Part shown: positions 12,177 through 23,687 of the stretch, one piece after another
Layout of the letters: every line of letters begins with the position of its first letter
How positions within the stretch are numbered: the first letter of the stretch is position 1
Position numbers and translations under genes: made by a program
Origin: Diphasiastrum complanatum
Lineage: Eukaryota > Streptophyta > Lycopodiopsida > Lycopodiales > Lycopodiaceae
NCBI GenBank assembly: GCA_029204225.1
Contig: CM055111.1
Location: forward strand, 1,808,421 to 1,872,420
Length of the DNA: 64,000 nt
Direction: 5' to 3'
Notes under the pieces: model-generated
Told to the model about the DNA's origin: nothing
The model's database searches: none
The model's input: the letters and a program-made list of their open reading frames with translations, nothing else

Positions 12177-12996
12177 TGTGGAAATCTGCAAAATAGGACC
12201 AAGAATGGATTCTTAAATGATCCACAAGAGAGATTGGATGCTAGATACAATTGATCTATCAATCTACACAAGATTTAGATCAATCTAGATCAATTCTAGG
12301 CATGAAAATCTAACAAGAGCAATCATTAATGAAGATAAATGTACTTGCTGGTTTCACACGTGTGAAAACATGTCATAGTACGGACTCCAACCTAAAAACC
12401 AAGTACACTATGATAGAAACTCAAAACAATCAAGACAAATGAAGACAAATGGAGAGATTGACACAAAATTGCTTCCAAAATCAAGATTGATTATGGCCAA
12501 ATATGCCTCTATATATACACTTCTTGGAGCTCGAGGTACTGATCATGCATCAGATCTCACACGTGTGAGGATGCTTTGTCATATGGTGAATTATCATGCA
12601 AAATTGACACTTGGATCAAACTTTCTATTTTGAGCACTTTTGGTCCATTTTCCTACTATATGGAGATCTACTTGGAAACCTTCTAGAAGTCAAAATTCAC
12701 GTACTTCAGCTTATTCCACACGTGTGAGCAATCCTGTACACATGGGATATGACACCTAACCTAAGGATGTGGCTTATGCAATCAATAGATTGATGCCATG
12801 TGTCATATGACTAGAAAACTAGTTTTTTGGCCTTTTTAGCCACTAGAACTTGAATTAAATCATATATACAACCTATATGATTAAGTTACATGACAAGTAC
12901 AGTAATTTCACACGTGAGAATAGGCTCCACACGTGTGTAATCATCCTATATACATGGATTTGGCCTTGACCAAGCATAATTTTTGCATTTTTCACA
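12177..12996 (-). repeat. 5' LTR of copia at 6990-12996
   Basis: This 820-bp repeat is the partner of 6990-7821. It contains CACACGTGTG at 12355, 12558, 12717 and 12928. The LTR should hold the promoter for the minus-strand element. Confidence 0.92.
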
Positions 12997-13001
12997 GGAA
13001 C

Positions 13002-13641
13002 TATTCAAGATATATATGAAGTGTGTTATGGTGAAAATGGAAAATACTTTTTGTTTGATGTGAAATGGTTCAAAATCAATTATCAAGGGTCATCGTAGTG
13101 GATTTTTTTGTTATCGATTCAACCAAGACATTGAGCATGGATTATTCAAACACATTGGTGTTGCCTCGTCATTGTGAACAGGTGTGTCACATGACATTCG
13201 TTTTTTCTCAATCATAATCAGTAACATACACTATTTCATTACAATTAACTATTGTGGACCTTAGTTCTATGTTGGAACAAATTTTTTAACTTAACATTGT
13301 TAAATGTACAGGTATTTTTTCAACCGGATCGACTAAACAACAAGTGGTGGTATGTTGTTCAAGTAAAGCCACGTGCTAGACATGTATTTGAAAATGCATA
13401 CATTGAGAATGAAATGGAGGACTTGAACATTGACAACACAAACATGGTTGATGCGGATATAAAAATATCTCCAAGTTTTCTAAATATTATAAAAAATACT
13501 ATAAATAAATCGAATGATTTTGACACAAACGACAATATTGAGAGAGGGTCTGGTTACTATAGTGATGATGAAAATTATCTAAGCAGAGATGAGTTGCAAG
13601 ATGTATTGGCTGATGAATTTGAATCTTGTGATGATGAGTAA
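13002..13641 (+). pseudogene. CACTA transposase C-terminal domain (DUF4216-like)
   Basis: The first part, GTIQDIYEVCYGENGKYFLF followed by DVKWF, matches the start of the domain that ends CACTA transposases. After stops and an intron-like gap the frame resumes at about 13313 with VFFQPDRLNNKWWYVVQVKP, then an acidic tail (YYSDDENYLSRDELQDVLAD). The stop is at 13641. It belongs with the transposase at 4223-6670 and was separated from it by the copia insertion. Confidence 0.75.
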
Positions 13642-13644
13642 ATT

Positions 13645-13645
13645 A

Positions 13646-13696
<51 letters not shown>
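13645..13696. repeat. (AT)n microsatellite
   Basis: About 50 bp of TA dinucleotides directly after the CACTA stop codon. The remaining stretch 13697-14155 is AT-rich with no gene seen. Confidence 0.95.
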
Positions 13697-13699
<3 letters not shown>

Positions 13700-14160
13700 A
13701 ATCATTGTTGTGATAAAATGATAGTTTACGTAATTATTGCATCTTTATAATACATTCTTTTATTTTTCAAATTTATCTTGAATTCAATCTAGCAATTACT
13801 TCTGATTCATTTTAAATCAAATGATTTCAATGCAATCTATATCTTATTAAAGATCTAATAAATATGATTTGTTTGTCTTACTATTTTGTGTAAATACATT
13901 TATACAATGAGTGTATGTTGTGCTTGTTTTGCCCATTTAACATAAATATACTTTCACTAGTCTGTTATAGTTTTATTATACATGATGCTTCCAACTTTGT
14001 TGATTCAAACAATATGTTTGAACAATTGATATCAAAATATATTGGATGCTCCTACCTGCTTCTGTAGAAGTCCAAATTGTTTTTTTTTTTAATGGACATG
14101 CTGCTATGTCTATACACTATATTTTAGAAAAGATAAAAATTGTGGTAAAAGACATGGTAT

Positions 14161-14809
14161 TGTGAAAGATTTCAGATCCTTAAGATCCAATCTACTTGAA
14201 TGATCTTTGGTTAGAAAGACAAATACACTACCAATCTCACCAATGTAGAAAAATCAGCATCTACACACAATTTGAGATGCAAACACTTATAGAACTTGAT
14301 CAAACTTGAATGAAATGATTATGTACTGTTGTTGTCCATACAAAATCAGCAAGCTATTGTATTTCACACGTGTGGATCCAAAAATAGCAAATATAGATCA
14401 TTCTACACATAGAATTGCAAGCAATCACCAAGATAGTGCACCAATGGATAGTAGAACCCAAGAGAACCATATATAAGCATGAAATGAAATAGAGAAGAGA
14501 TAAGATCACTCTCTCCATGAGTTACATCATTTATAACAGGTCCAGACCTTATTTGGCCACTTGGCTTTTCCACCAAAATGCTAACCCTACTAATATTGGG
14601 TGTAGATTCAATGTACCCAACTTATTCAGATTGAATCTACTCAAACTCGCATTCTATCTCTCCCACAATTTCAAAAAGTGTTTATTCAAATGAAATTTTG
14701 ACTAATGAACTTTGAAAAGTCAACCTCTAAGTATAAAACAAGTTCTGGCCTCAATATGCCAAATATGAAAATATTGAAAAATGTGATGAAACTAGTTGAA
14801 TCTTTCACA
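14161..14809 (-). repeat. 3' LTR of minus-strand copia remnant
   Basis: This LTR runs from TGTGAAAGATTTC (plus-strand view) to TCTTTCACA and is followed inward by the purine tract GTTGAAGAGGGAG on the minus strand. Similar LTRs lie at 24849-25500 and 59389-59830. The flanking GGTAT at 14156-14160 is the likely target duplication, but its partner and the 5' LTR are missing. It carries CACACGTGTG at 14365. Confidence 0.85.
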
Positions 14810-15480
14810 CTCCCTCTTCAACTAGTTTTAGCATAGACTTTGATAATACTCCAAGTGAAGTCCTATGCTTTATGAACAAGTCTTTTCCCAATGATTTGGT
14901 GAAGATATCAGCTACACATTCCCTTGAAGACACATGTTGAAGCTCCACCTCCTTTGCAATGACTCGCTCCCTCACAAAATGATATTGTATCTCAATATGC
15001 TTGCTCCTAGCATGAAAGATAGGATTGGATGCCATTCTTTGGGCTGATTGATTGTCACAAGAGATGATTGGTCTCTCTGAAATATCCAGCAAGTGAAGAC
15101 TTGATCCATACCATCTCCTTTGTGCAATGTGTAAGAGCTTTGTACTCGGCCTCACTAGATGACAATGAGATAGTGGCTTGTTTCTTTGACATCCATGATA
15201 TAGCTCCATCACCTATGAAAATACAATAAGCACTAATGGAATTCCTATCCATTACATCTCCAGCATAGTCCGAATCTGAAAATCCAAAAAGATTAGGTGA
15301 TGATCCCTCATACAATATGCCAAAATCCTGAGTTCCAATGATGTACCTCAAAACTCGCTTTCCTAGCTTCCAATGCTCCTCACTAGGATCTTGCATGAAT
15401 TGACTCAATCTTCCAACACAATAGCTTAGATTAGATCTAGTAATGGTTAGATAGATGAGTGAACCAACTAGCTCCTATAG
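14805..15480 (-). pseudogene. Copia RNase H domain, frameshifted
   Basis: Two overlapping minus-strand frames (15408-15055 and 15212-14805) together encode RNase H. The first has LSQFMQDPSEEHWKLGKRVL, GFSDSDYAGDVMDRNS and LSSSEAEYKAL; the second has SCDNQSAQRMASNPIFHARS, KHIEIQYHFVRE and the C-terminus LVEEGV. A frameshift near 15060-15200 separates them. The last codon and TGA stop lie in the LTR itself, as in the intact element at 31918. Confidence 0.88.
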
Positions 15481-15500
15481 AGAGTAATGTCCTCGAAGGA

Positions 15501-16506
15501 TCATTCATTACCTCTTATAGTTAGCTTTACATGAGACTCCATAGGTGTATCAATAGCTTTTGCATCTACCATATTAAATTTTTCTAGAATAGAATTAGCA
15601 TACTTCTCTTGACAAATGAAAGTAGATTGAGAAGATCTAATGACTTCTATTCCTAAAATGTAATGCAAATTACCAAGGTCATGCACCTCAAACTCCTTCT
15701 TAAGAGCATTCTTGATATCCTCCATATCTTGATTGTCTCCACCGCTCAAGATGATATCATCCACATAGATTAACAAGATGGTAACATCATTTCCAGCAAA
15801 CCTATAATAAAGTGAATGATCATACTCACTCATAACAAAGCCTTGAGAGAGTAAAAAAGTGTTAAGCTTAGCATACCAACTCCTTGGTGCTTGCTTAAGG
15901 CCATACAAACTCTTTTGTAGAAGACACACATGAGTTGGCTTTGTTGATGAAATGTAGCTCTCGGGTTGCTCCATGTACACTTCCTCCTCAAGATCACCAT
16001 TCAAGAATGCATTTGAAGTGTCCATTTGCCATAGATCCCATCCATAAAGTGTAGCAAGTGAAATGATGACTCGAATGCTTACCATCTTTGCCACGGGTGC
16101 AAAGGTCTCATCATAGTCAATTCCTTTTTGTTGAGCATATCCTTTTGTCACTAACCTTGTCTTGTTCTTGTTGATAGATCCATCTTGGTTTGTCTTCACC
16201 TTGAAGATCCATTTGCATCCAATAGCTTTCTTGTCCTTAGGAAACTCCACCAATCTCCATGTTCCATTCTTCATAAGAGCTTGATACTCGAGATCCATTG
16301 CTTGGATCCACTCCTCTTCTTTCCTTGCTTGATCTACACTTGTAGGCTCATCCAAAGAGGTTAGAAAAGCAACATAATCTCCAAATACTACTTGCTTTTT
16401 CTTTTGATCATATGTGAGCCTTCAAGTTACTTGTCTTTCTCTTGATGTTCTCCTTGGCTTTTGACTTGATGAAGGTCCATCATCACCACCATCCAAAGTA
16501 GGATCC
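15501..16506 (-). pseudogene. Copia reverse transcriptase
   Basis: A 284-codon frame (16355-15501) carries the complete RT core: AIGCKWIFKVKTNQDGS, DYDETFAPVAKMVSIRV, QMDTSNAFLNGDLEEEVYM, SLYGLKQAPRSWYAKLN and the active site IYVDDIILSGGD, ending CQEKYANSILEKFNMVD. The linker between integrase and RT continues to 16506 in another frame, where a solo LTR insertion begins. Decay is moderate. Confidence 0.9.
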
Positions 16507-17680
16507 TGTTGGCTGATTCTGACGAATCTCCAAGATACTCGGACAGAGCAACTCAAGAGCACCTCTCACCTTAGACCGAGGAGGTCTCTGAGAAGACGAG
16601 ACTAATGAAGACTGAGAGCCAAGTATGAGAGCCGAGAAATACTAGCTAGGAAAGACATGAAAGAACTGTGTAAGCCTCATGATGAATCCCAAAAGATGGA
16701 ATGACCATGTAGGAACTAGTATTTCTAGGGAAATGTAATAAATGCAAGTAGACCCCTCTTAAAGAAAGTAGAGTGAGCCACCTTTTAATGGTGAATTCTA
16801 GTGGAGAGCATTATTCCACTTGTAATTTGTGAAATGTGGAAATTCCACTAGGATGCCATCTAAGGAGCTCTCTTGCTTATTTAAGAAACTCCCTCTTTGT
16901 GGAGAGGAGCTTTTTGTGATTTGTATCAACTCCATGCTTAAATGAGAAGAGCCTTCACGAGTTTGGTGCAACCATTGAGCTCCTTGATTATGCTTGTTTC
17001 TTGAGTGAGGCAGTTATGATGTTGCCCTTCCCTCCTTTTGTGTGTGGTTGTGGACTGTAGAGTGGATTAGATTTTTTGCTTTTGTAGAGTGGATTAGATT
17101 TCATGTTTTTTTTGTGAATAAATGTAGGAGCCAGCATTCAAGTAAACTAAATAGGCTGGATCTGTGGTGTGATTCTTGCATATCTCTGTACAATCCAGTT
17201 CTTGATGTTCTTGGGATGTCCAAGAATCAATAGACTGGTTGGTTTCTTGATTCTTGTACTTCTAACATGCTGTAGTTTAGCATTGTTTCTTGTTTTTGTC
17301 AAGTTATGCAAGGTAGCTCGGTGTTAATGTAGTGTAGGCTCTGATTTCAGTTCGTTTTAAGTGTAGGTAGCTGTAGAAAACTACTGAACGTTCATTGGTT
17401 TGCATGCTAATCTGTGAATGAGAGGCTTGCATCCTATGTAGAATGTAAGTGCGTTCAAGAGTGACATCTCTGAGTAGTCCTCTGACAGACAGGACATAAA
17501 GAAAATACTACAACGAAACTTTTTTTCCCTTCTGCCTGGGTTGACATCGTAAAATCAAGAAACCATCTAACGACTACCGTGAAGCCTGATAACAGGCAGA
17601 AACGGTTTTGAAGAAGTGGCAAGAAAGAACCAGAGAAACGAGAAAACAACAGGTCCTCTGGAGCAGGGGATCTATCAACA
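16507..17680. mobile_element. Solo LTR inserted in copia pol
   Basis: This 1174-bp segment starts TGTTGGCTG and ends TCTATCAACA. It has TGTTG/CAACA inverted ends and is flanked on both sides by GATCC (16502-16506 and 17681-17685). Removing it together with one GATCC rejoins the minus-strand copia linker sequence. It has no coding frame of interest. A TATA-like TTATTTAAG at about 16878 fits an LTR promoter read on the plus strand. These are the features of a solo LTR left by LTR-LTR recombination. Confidence 0.85.
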
Positions 17681-18380
17681 GATCCTTCTCATCAACATCA
17701 AGAATGTTAGATCCATCCACTTTACCATCAATCATGCTTGAAGACACCTTTGGAATGTTCCCCTCATCAAAAATGACATCTCTACCAACAATCACTTTGT
17801 TAGTAGAAGGAATGTAAACCTTGTAGGCTTTACTCATCTCACTATATCCAACAAAAATACCTCTTCTTAAAGATGGATCCTCCTTGGTCCTATCATCAAG
17901 AGTAATGTTGACATAGCATGTGCATCCAAAGGTTCTTAGAAAGTTGACACTCGGCCTCCTCTTGAATAGCATCTCAAAAGGTGTCCTTCCATCCAAAATA
18001 GCACTCGGCCACCTATTGCACAAGAAATTGGCACACAACAAAGCTTGATCCCAAAACGGTTTGTCAAGATTAGCACTTAAACCTCATAGCTTTAGCACTT
18101 TCACATAAAGTCCTATTCTTCCTTTTAGCCACTCCATTTTGTTGTGGGGTCCTTGATGTTGTATACTCCCTCTTGATCCCGTGCTCATCACAGATATGTA
18201 CTCACCACCATTGTCACCTCTCAAGCAATTGGTTCTCCCTCGCATTCTTGAACTTGACAAAGACATCATACACTTCATCCTTGCTCTTTAGTAGATAGAT
18301 CCAACAAAATTTACTAAAATCATCAATGAATGTTACATACATCTTAGCTCCACTATTGCTAATTGTAGTAAATCCATGAA
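17681..18380 (-). pseudogene. Copia integrase, fragmented
   Basis: Minus-strand frames carry integrase core and C-terminal markers: CLRGDNGGEYIS (about 18220), a frameshifted PQQNGV region, ALLCANFLCNR-type sequence, then DGRTPFEMLFKRRPSVNFLR, FGCTCYVNITLDDRTKEDPS and RGIFVGYSEMSKAYKVYIP (18041-17700). Several frameshifts and stops are present. It continues into the solo LTR insertion at 17680. Confidence 0.85.
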
Positions 18381-18396
18381 TATCTGAATGTACAAG

Positions 18397-19262
18397 TTAA
18401 AAAGGCTTTGTAGATCTAGAAATAGATCTAGTATAAGGTAGTCTATGTGACTTAGACAAAGCACAAGACTCACAAACATGCTTGACATTACTTAAGGAAC
18501 TTGAAAGACCAATCACAACCTTCTTCTTTCCATTACCTCCAATGACTTGAAGTGGTGGTGTCCCATCCTTTTGTGCCAAACCTCTTGAATAGAAATTTGC
18601 TCCCTTGCAACACATCCAACTTGGTTAGCAATAACACAAGCATCAAGTTTGAACAACTTCCCTTGCCTTTTACCTTTTCCAATCCTTCTTTTTGATCAAA
18701 CAAGCATCTCCATCAAACTCCACCTTGAGGCCCATACTAAGCAAATTATTGGTAATAGATGGAATAAACAAGACATCCTCCAAATGAACATTCCTATTTG
18801 TAGAGAGAGAAATAGGAATTGTGCCAATCCCTTTGATTGCACACTCACCATCATTGGCCTTGTAGATCACCCTCTTGTCATCTCCATATGCCAACAAAGA
18901 AGTGAAGTACTAATTGTGAAAGGTCATGTGTGAACTGGCTCTACTATCAATCCACCAAGGATCTAGATCTCCATCATTAGCAAACATACATGAAGACATC
19001 ACAAAAGCATCATCATTTTCATCTTGAACATCCAAACCATCCTCATCAAGAGTAAGATTATCTTGCTTGTCTCCTTGATCTCTCTTCTTCTTGTAGCACT
19101 CACTTGCAAAGTGTCCTTTGATGCCACAATAGAAGCACTTGAGCTTTGAAGTATCCTTCTTTTTGCCACTTGAAGAAGCATCCACTTGATCTTGTCCTTT
19201 AGATCACTTGCTTTTGATTTTGCCCTTGAATTTGCCCTTTGTGAACATAGCATCCTCCTGTA
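18397..19262 (-). pseudogene. Copia Gag zinc knuckle, protease, pre-integrase
   Basis: The order on the minus strand is a basic KGKFKGKIK segment (19240), the knuckle CFYCGIKGHFASEC (19120-19080), a protease remnant WWIDSRASSHM (about 18940; the usual active-site DSGAS reads DSRAS, so it is mutated), VHLEDVLFIPSITNNLLSMG (18790) and the integrase zinc region CESCALSKSHRLPYTRS (18470-18420). The sequence stops abruptly at about 19262 inside Gag, where a plus-strand copia fragment starts. The Gag N-terminus and 5' LTR are missing. Confidence 0.85.
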
Positions 19263-20132
19263 GAACCGATCCACAATGACAATGCTAGAAGATAAGACGC
19301 CGTACGAAATGTGGACAGGTAGAAAGCCTGATCTATCATACGTATGTGTCTCCGGATGTGCAACATATAAGCACATTCCAAAAGAAAAAAAAAGCAAGCT
19401 CGATGATAAATCAGAACAAACCATCATGGTCGGATACTCGAACAGAACACGAGTGTACATAGTCTACGATCCAACAACGAAAAAGGATGTTTCAAACAGA
19501 GATGTGAAGTTCGATGAGTCCACATTCCCTGGACCAAAAGACAAAAGAGGCCATGATATCTTCACAATGTTTCCTATTCAAGAGAGAGATCGAGGACAAA
19601 CATCAATTCATAATGCAGAGCCACAAACTCCAGAGTAGTAGGAAGCAGAGGATCAAACCCACAAACAAAAAACATTCCAGCAACAACAAAATGAACTTAG
19701 AAGGTCAACAAGACAAAGAAGACCTTCAGACCGCTACTTTGACAATCTTCAGTGGAGCGAAGACACGTAGTTCGAGTACTACAGCTTCACTAAAGAGCCA
19801 ACTACATATCAAGAAGCTATCCAAAGTCTAGACGAAGAATTCTAGAAGCAGGCAATGTCAGAGGAGATCGAGTCCATGAGGCGAAATGAGGCATGGACAA
19901 TAAAGCCACTTCCAGAAAACTAAAAAATAGTCGACTACAAGTGGGTGTACAAGAAGAAGATGAAATCAGATGGCACCTTTGGCTGCTACAAAGCAAGACT
20001 TGTCGCGAAGGGCTACACGCAGAGATATGGTGTTGATTATTTTGACACATATTTGCCGATGGTCAAGATGACAAGCATATGACTACTCCTTGCATACGCC
20101 AGACAACACAATCTAGAAATTCACCAGATTGA
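19263..20132 (+). pseudogene. Plus-strand copia integrase-RT fragment
   Basis: The frame 19276-19638 encodes the integrase C-terminal segment (KTPYEMWTGRKPDLSYVCV, HIPKEKKSKLDDKSEQ, VYDPTTKKDVSNRDVKFDES). After frameshifts the RT start follows (EEIESMRRNEAWTIKPLP, YKWVYKKKMKSDGTFGCYKA, LVAKGYTQRYGVDYFDTYLP, IHQIDVEN). It differs in sequence from the neighbouring copia families. Its left end meets an oppositely oriented copia fragment head-to-head and its right end stops at the LTR at 20133. Confidence 0.85.
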
Positions 20133-20993
20133 TGTTGAAAATTGTCACGTCTCACTTGACATTGGTTCATGTAAATATTGATCAAACAATAGAAAATGTT
20201 GATGATCTGATTTCACACATGTGGAGCCTGTTCCCACGTGTGAAAGGATGTACTTTTCATGTTTGTATATATCTAAATTGATTTTGTATCATTCTAGTTA
20301 GTGTGAATATGAAATGACTAGTTTTTAGTCAAGTTGACTAGTCACCTACAAATTAGTTTTTCCTTGCATGTGCATGAGCAAATGCTCCAACATGGCAAGT
20401 GGATGTTCACACGTGTGTATAGAATACTAGAAGATAAGAGTTGACCATTTTTCTTAGATCTTATTTTGTAGGGAATATTCCTTTATTCTAGGAGACTAGC
20501 TTTTTGGATTTTAGCCATATTCTAGAAGGTCAACTTTGGATAAGGATCAAGGATGGATCAAATGGGTAGATCTGAGTAATGTGGCACTCTTCACACGTGT
20601 GAAGATCTGCTGGACTGTACTAGACTCATGGATGTACTTGATCCATAAAAGGATCATCATTTTGCTAAGAAGATTGATGAGACTTGTGCACTCTACACTT
20701 TTGTGAGGTTTCTAGTCATTTGTCTTGTGATTTTTATGTATGATTGCTATCTAGTATCATTGTACTTGTTGTTTTAGATGCAGGCCGTATTGTGGACAAT
20801 ACTCCAAACATGTGAAGCCTCCTTCACTAAAAAATGATGTGTTGATCCATTGCTCTTGCTTAAATCCAAGTGTAGTGAATCTAGATCAAGATCTAATGTG
20901 TGGAACTTGATAGATTCATTGATTAAGCAACCAATAAATCTCTATGATTGTAAAGTACAATCATTATTGTCCTAAAAACTATAAAATTTATCA
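20133..20993 (+). repeat. 5' LTR of plus-strand copia
   Basis: This 861-bp segment starts TGTTGAAAATTGTCACG, similar to the TGTGAAAATTGTCA start of the 31268 family, and ends AAATTTATCA directly before a primer-binding site. It contains CACACGTGTG at 20408 and 20592 plus variants. The start overlaps the host RT motif GATGTTGAAAAT, so the exact left boundary is uncertain by a few bases. No 3' LTR was found. Confidence 0.75.
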
Positions 20994-21009
20994 TGGTATC
21001 AGAGCTAAG
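20994..21009 (+). promoter_or_regulatory. tRNA primer-binding site
   Basis: TGGTATCAGAGCTAAG follows the LTR end immediately and matches the initiator methionine tRNA primer site of copia elements. It sets plus-strand orientation for 20133-24429. Confidence 0.9.
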
Positions 21010-21584
21010 TAAGAGAGTGATCATTGAATCATAAATCTTGTAAAGATCATTGGCAAAATTTGTTTTTGGCCAATACTAGTGAGGGCGAGTTCATCTAGAG
21101 TGATAGCTTGTAATCATTTGGATCAAAACAACTTGGAGGCTGTGTATGTACTTTTCACACGTGTGAAACAGTACAACAACTTTCATTTCAAGTACTTTAT
21201 GTTTGTTGGTCCCAAAATCACAATACTAGCTCATTTTTTGTGCTTTTGAGGCATAGTATTGATCTAGATTCATTCTAGCTAATGCCTATGACCAAATAGT
21301 GTTTTGGATCATTGAAGCATTTCTTTTTAGAGTCTAAGATCAGATCTTAGAGGCCGATTTGTTCAGATCCTTAGTTGAAGTGAAAACTCTAAGAAAAGTG
21401 TAAAGCAATTTTTTTTGTGAGAGTGAAAGCTAGGAATTTTTGGCAAGATCTTTGTGTATCATTCAAGCTTGTGTTCTAGTTTGATAGAGACAAGCCTATA
21501 GGCATTCTAGTAAGCTTTAGGCCTTTCATAGATCTTTTAAAATTCAAAAATCTTTGTGATTTTAAAAAAAGCATTCATTCTAAA

Positions 21585-22769
21585 ATGTCATTTATGGGTG
21601 GATATTTGATGGAATCAAGTGAGAGACTCACTTCCACAAATTATTCCATTTAGAAAGTGAGAATGGAATCACTCCTAGTGATCCATGATCTATATGACAT
21701 AGTTCAAGGAGTAGAGGAAGAGCCTCAAAATCCCCAAGAACAAGCCAAATACAAGAAGAGAGCAAGATTAGCTCTACATTGCATTAAGTTAAATGCATGC
21801 AATGACCTCTTGAAAGAGGTGTCTTCTTGTACCTCATCCAAAGAAGCTTGGGATTCATTAAAGATCATTTATGAATCCAACAATACCTCAAGAATCCTCA
21901 TGCTAAGAAATCAAGTTTTCCAAAGCATGAAAGGAAGTGGAGAGAGTGGACAAGAGTATGTCCTAAGGATCAAATCTCTTAACAAGGAGTTAAGTGCAAT
22001 AGGAGAGAAGATCCAAGATCAAGAGCTAGTACAAATCATCTTGAATGGTCTAGGTGATGAGTTCACCAACTTAGTCAAATTATTTTCCATTCAAAACACT
22101 CTTCCATCCATTGAAAAGTTACATAATGTTCTTGTGGCCGAGGAGAGTAGGCTTCTACACCTCAAGACAAGAATGGATAGCATGTCACTTAATGGAGGAG
22201 AGGAGAAAGCTAACTTTACATCTAAAGGCAAGAAGAAGCAACATCCATTCAAGAAAAATCAAGGCAAGGAGGCCGAGATGAAGAATGGAGGATCTACCTC
22301 CAAAGGCAAGGTGAAGAACAAGGCAAAACTCACGTGTTTCTTTTGTGGAAAGAAAGGACACTTTGCCTCAGAATGCTACTTGAAGAAAAATCAACAAGCC
22401 AAAGGAGATCAAGGGAGCATTGCTCAAGAGGAAGAAGAAGAGGATGGATTCAACACATCCTTAATGATTGCATCTACACCAACTTCAAGTCAAGACACAT
22501 GGTGGATAGATAGTGGGGCTAGTTCCCACATGTCTTTTAACAAGCATTGTTTTTCTACTCTTCTATCTTGTAATGACTCTAAGAAGTCAATATACATTCC
22601 TAGTGATCAAGCATGCAAGATAGATGGCATAGGATCTATACCTCTTTGCTTAGGCACATCTAAAAGGATAGATCTAGATAATGTTTTATATGTTCCTACC
22701 ATTTCAAGAAACTTGCTTAGTATAGGACAATTGATGGACAATGGACTAGATGTACATTTCAAGAATTGA
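21585..22769 (+). pseudogene. Copia Gag and protease
   Basis: The likely original start is ATG at 21585 (MSFMGG), because related Gags begin MASNGG or MASMGG. The conserved tryptophan of NYSTWKVRM is replaced by a TAG stop at about 21653, so the open frame now starts at 21657. Downstream are KEAWDSLKIIYESNNTSRIL, ELVQIILNGLGDEFTNLVK, the knuckle CFFCGKKGHFASEC and the protease active site WWIDSGASSHMSF. A TGA stop at 22767-22769 breaks the frame before the pre-integrase region. Role: structural Gag plus the aspartic protease that cuts the polyprotein. Confidence 0.92.
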
Positions 22770-22827
22770 GTTTGTTCCATCTTGAAAAATGATAAGTGCA
22801 TAGCTTAAGCAAGGTAGACTTTTCAGG

Positions 22828-23660
22828 TTGGATGCTAATGTTGCAAGTGAAAGTGTGAACTTGGCTAGGGAGGAGCTAACTCAAGTGGAGCTTTGGCATA
22901 AGAGATTAGGCAATCCTAATCTTCAATCTATGGAGTCAATGGCAAGCAAGGAACTAGCTCTCGGCCTACCAAGAGCTTTCAAGAAGTGTGGAAATATGTG
23001 TGAGGCATGTGGCCTTGCAAAGTCACACAAATCTTCTTACAAGAGATCTTCATCAAGATCTCTGTCTCCCTTGGATCTCATACATTCTGATGTACATAGT
23101 TTTTCACATGCAAGTAATGGAGGTGCCTTGATATATGTAACTTTTATAGATGATTGTACTAGATTCACATGGATTGAGTTACTATCAAAGAAAAGTCTTG
23201 TTTATGAAGCTTTCATTAAGTTCAAGTCTCTAGTACAGAAACAAATTAGTACTTCTATCAAAGCACTAAGATGTGATAATGGAGGAGAGTACACCTCCAA
23301 TAAAATGAAAGACTTTTGTGAGATCAATGGCATTAAGTTACAATACACTTGCTCCTACACCCCTCAACAAAATGGGGTGGTCGAGAGGAAAAATAGGAGT
23401 CTATGTGAGTGTGCAAAGTTTTTGAGACTTGATGCATCACTTCCCATCTCATTTTGGGGAGAAACTATAACATGTGCTAATTATTTGTGTAATAGACTTC
23501 CTAGTAGTGCTATAGATGGGATCTCACCTTATCAAGCCTTGTTTGATAAGAAACCCAATGTAAAAGATTTTAAGATCTTTGGATGTATTTGTTATGTACA
23601 CATTCCTTTGGAGACTAGAAGGAAAGAAGATGCTACCTCCTTCAAAGGAAGGATGTACTT
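22828..23660 (+). pseudogene. Copia integrase
   Basis: The frame contains the HHCC region (ELWHKRLGNPNLQSMES, CEACGLAKSHKSS) and the core LIHSDVHSFSHASNGG, RCDNGGEYTSNK and QNGVVERKNRSLCECA, a D,D,E arrangement. It then reads FGCICYVHIPLETRRKEDA, after which SFKGRMYFLMS shows that the FVGYSEKSKAYR segment seen in the sister element at 9700 has been deleted. After about 23660 the frame is out of phase with the linker. Confidence 0.9.
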
Positions 23661-23687
23661 TTTGATGAGTCACAATTTGCTAAGAGC

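Larger units (their letters stand above)
6990..12996 (-). mobile_element. Ty1/copia element with both LTRs and TSD
   Basis: A complete-length minus-strand copia insertion of 6007 bp. The ends are TG...CA, the target duplication GGAAC is perfect on both sides, the LTRs are 832 and 820 bp, and a primer-binding site adjoins the right (5') LTR. Coding order on the minus strand is gag, integrase, RT, RNase H. The LTRs differ at many positions and by a short indel near 7300, so the insertion is not young. The coding region has frameshifts and an internal deletion that removes the protease active site, so the element is defective. Confidence 0.93.
2921..13700 (+). mobile_element. CACTA transposon remnant, split by copia
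   Basis: This composite is defined by TNP2-like transposase sequence at 4223-6670 and its C-terminal domain at 13002-13641, both on the plus strand. Copia element 6990-12996 sits between them and duplicated GGAAC at 6985-6989 and 12997-13001. Joining across the duplicated 5 bp restores continuity of CACTA sequence. The left boundary at CACTA (2921) is tentative and no right terminus was seen before the next copia LTR at 14161. Confidence 0.65.

Noticed and set aside
21657-21660. Met at 21657 as the true Gag start
   Set aside because: Homologous Gag begins about 24 codons upstream at 21585; a TAG replacing a conserved tryptophan creates the apparent later start.
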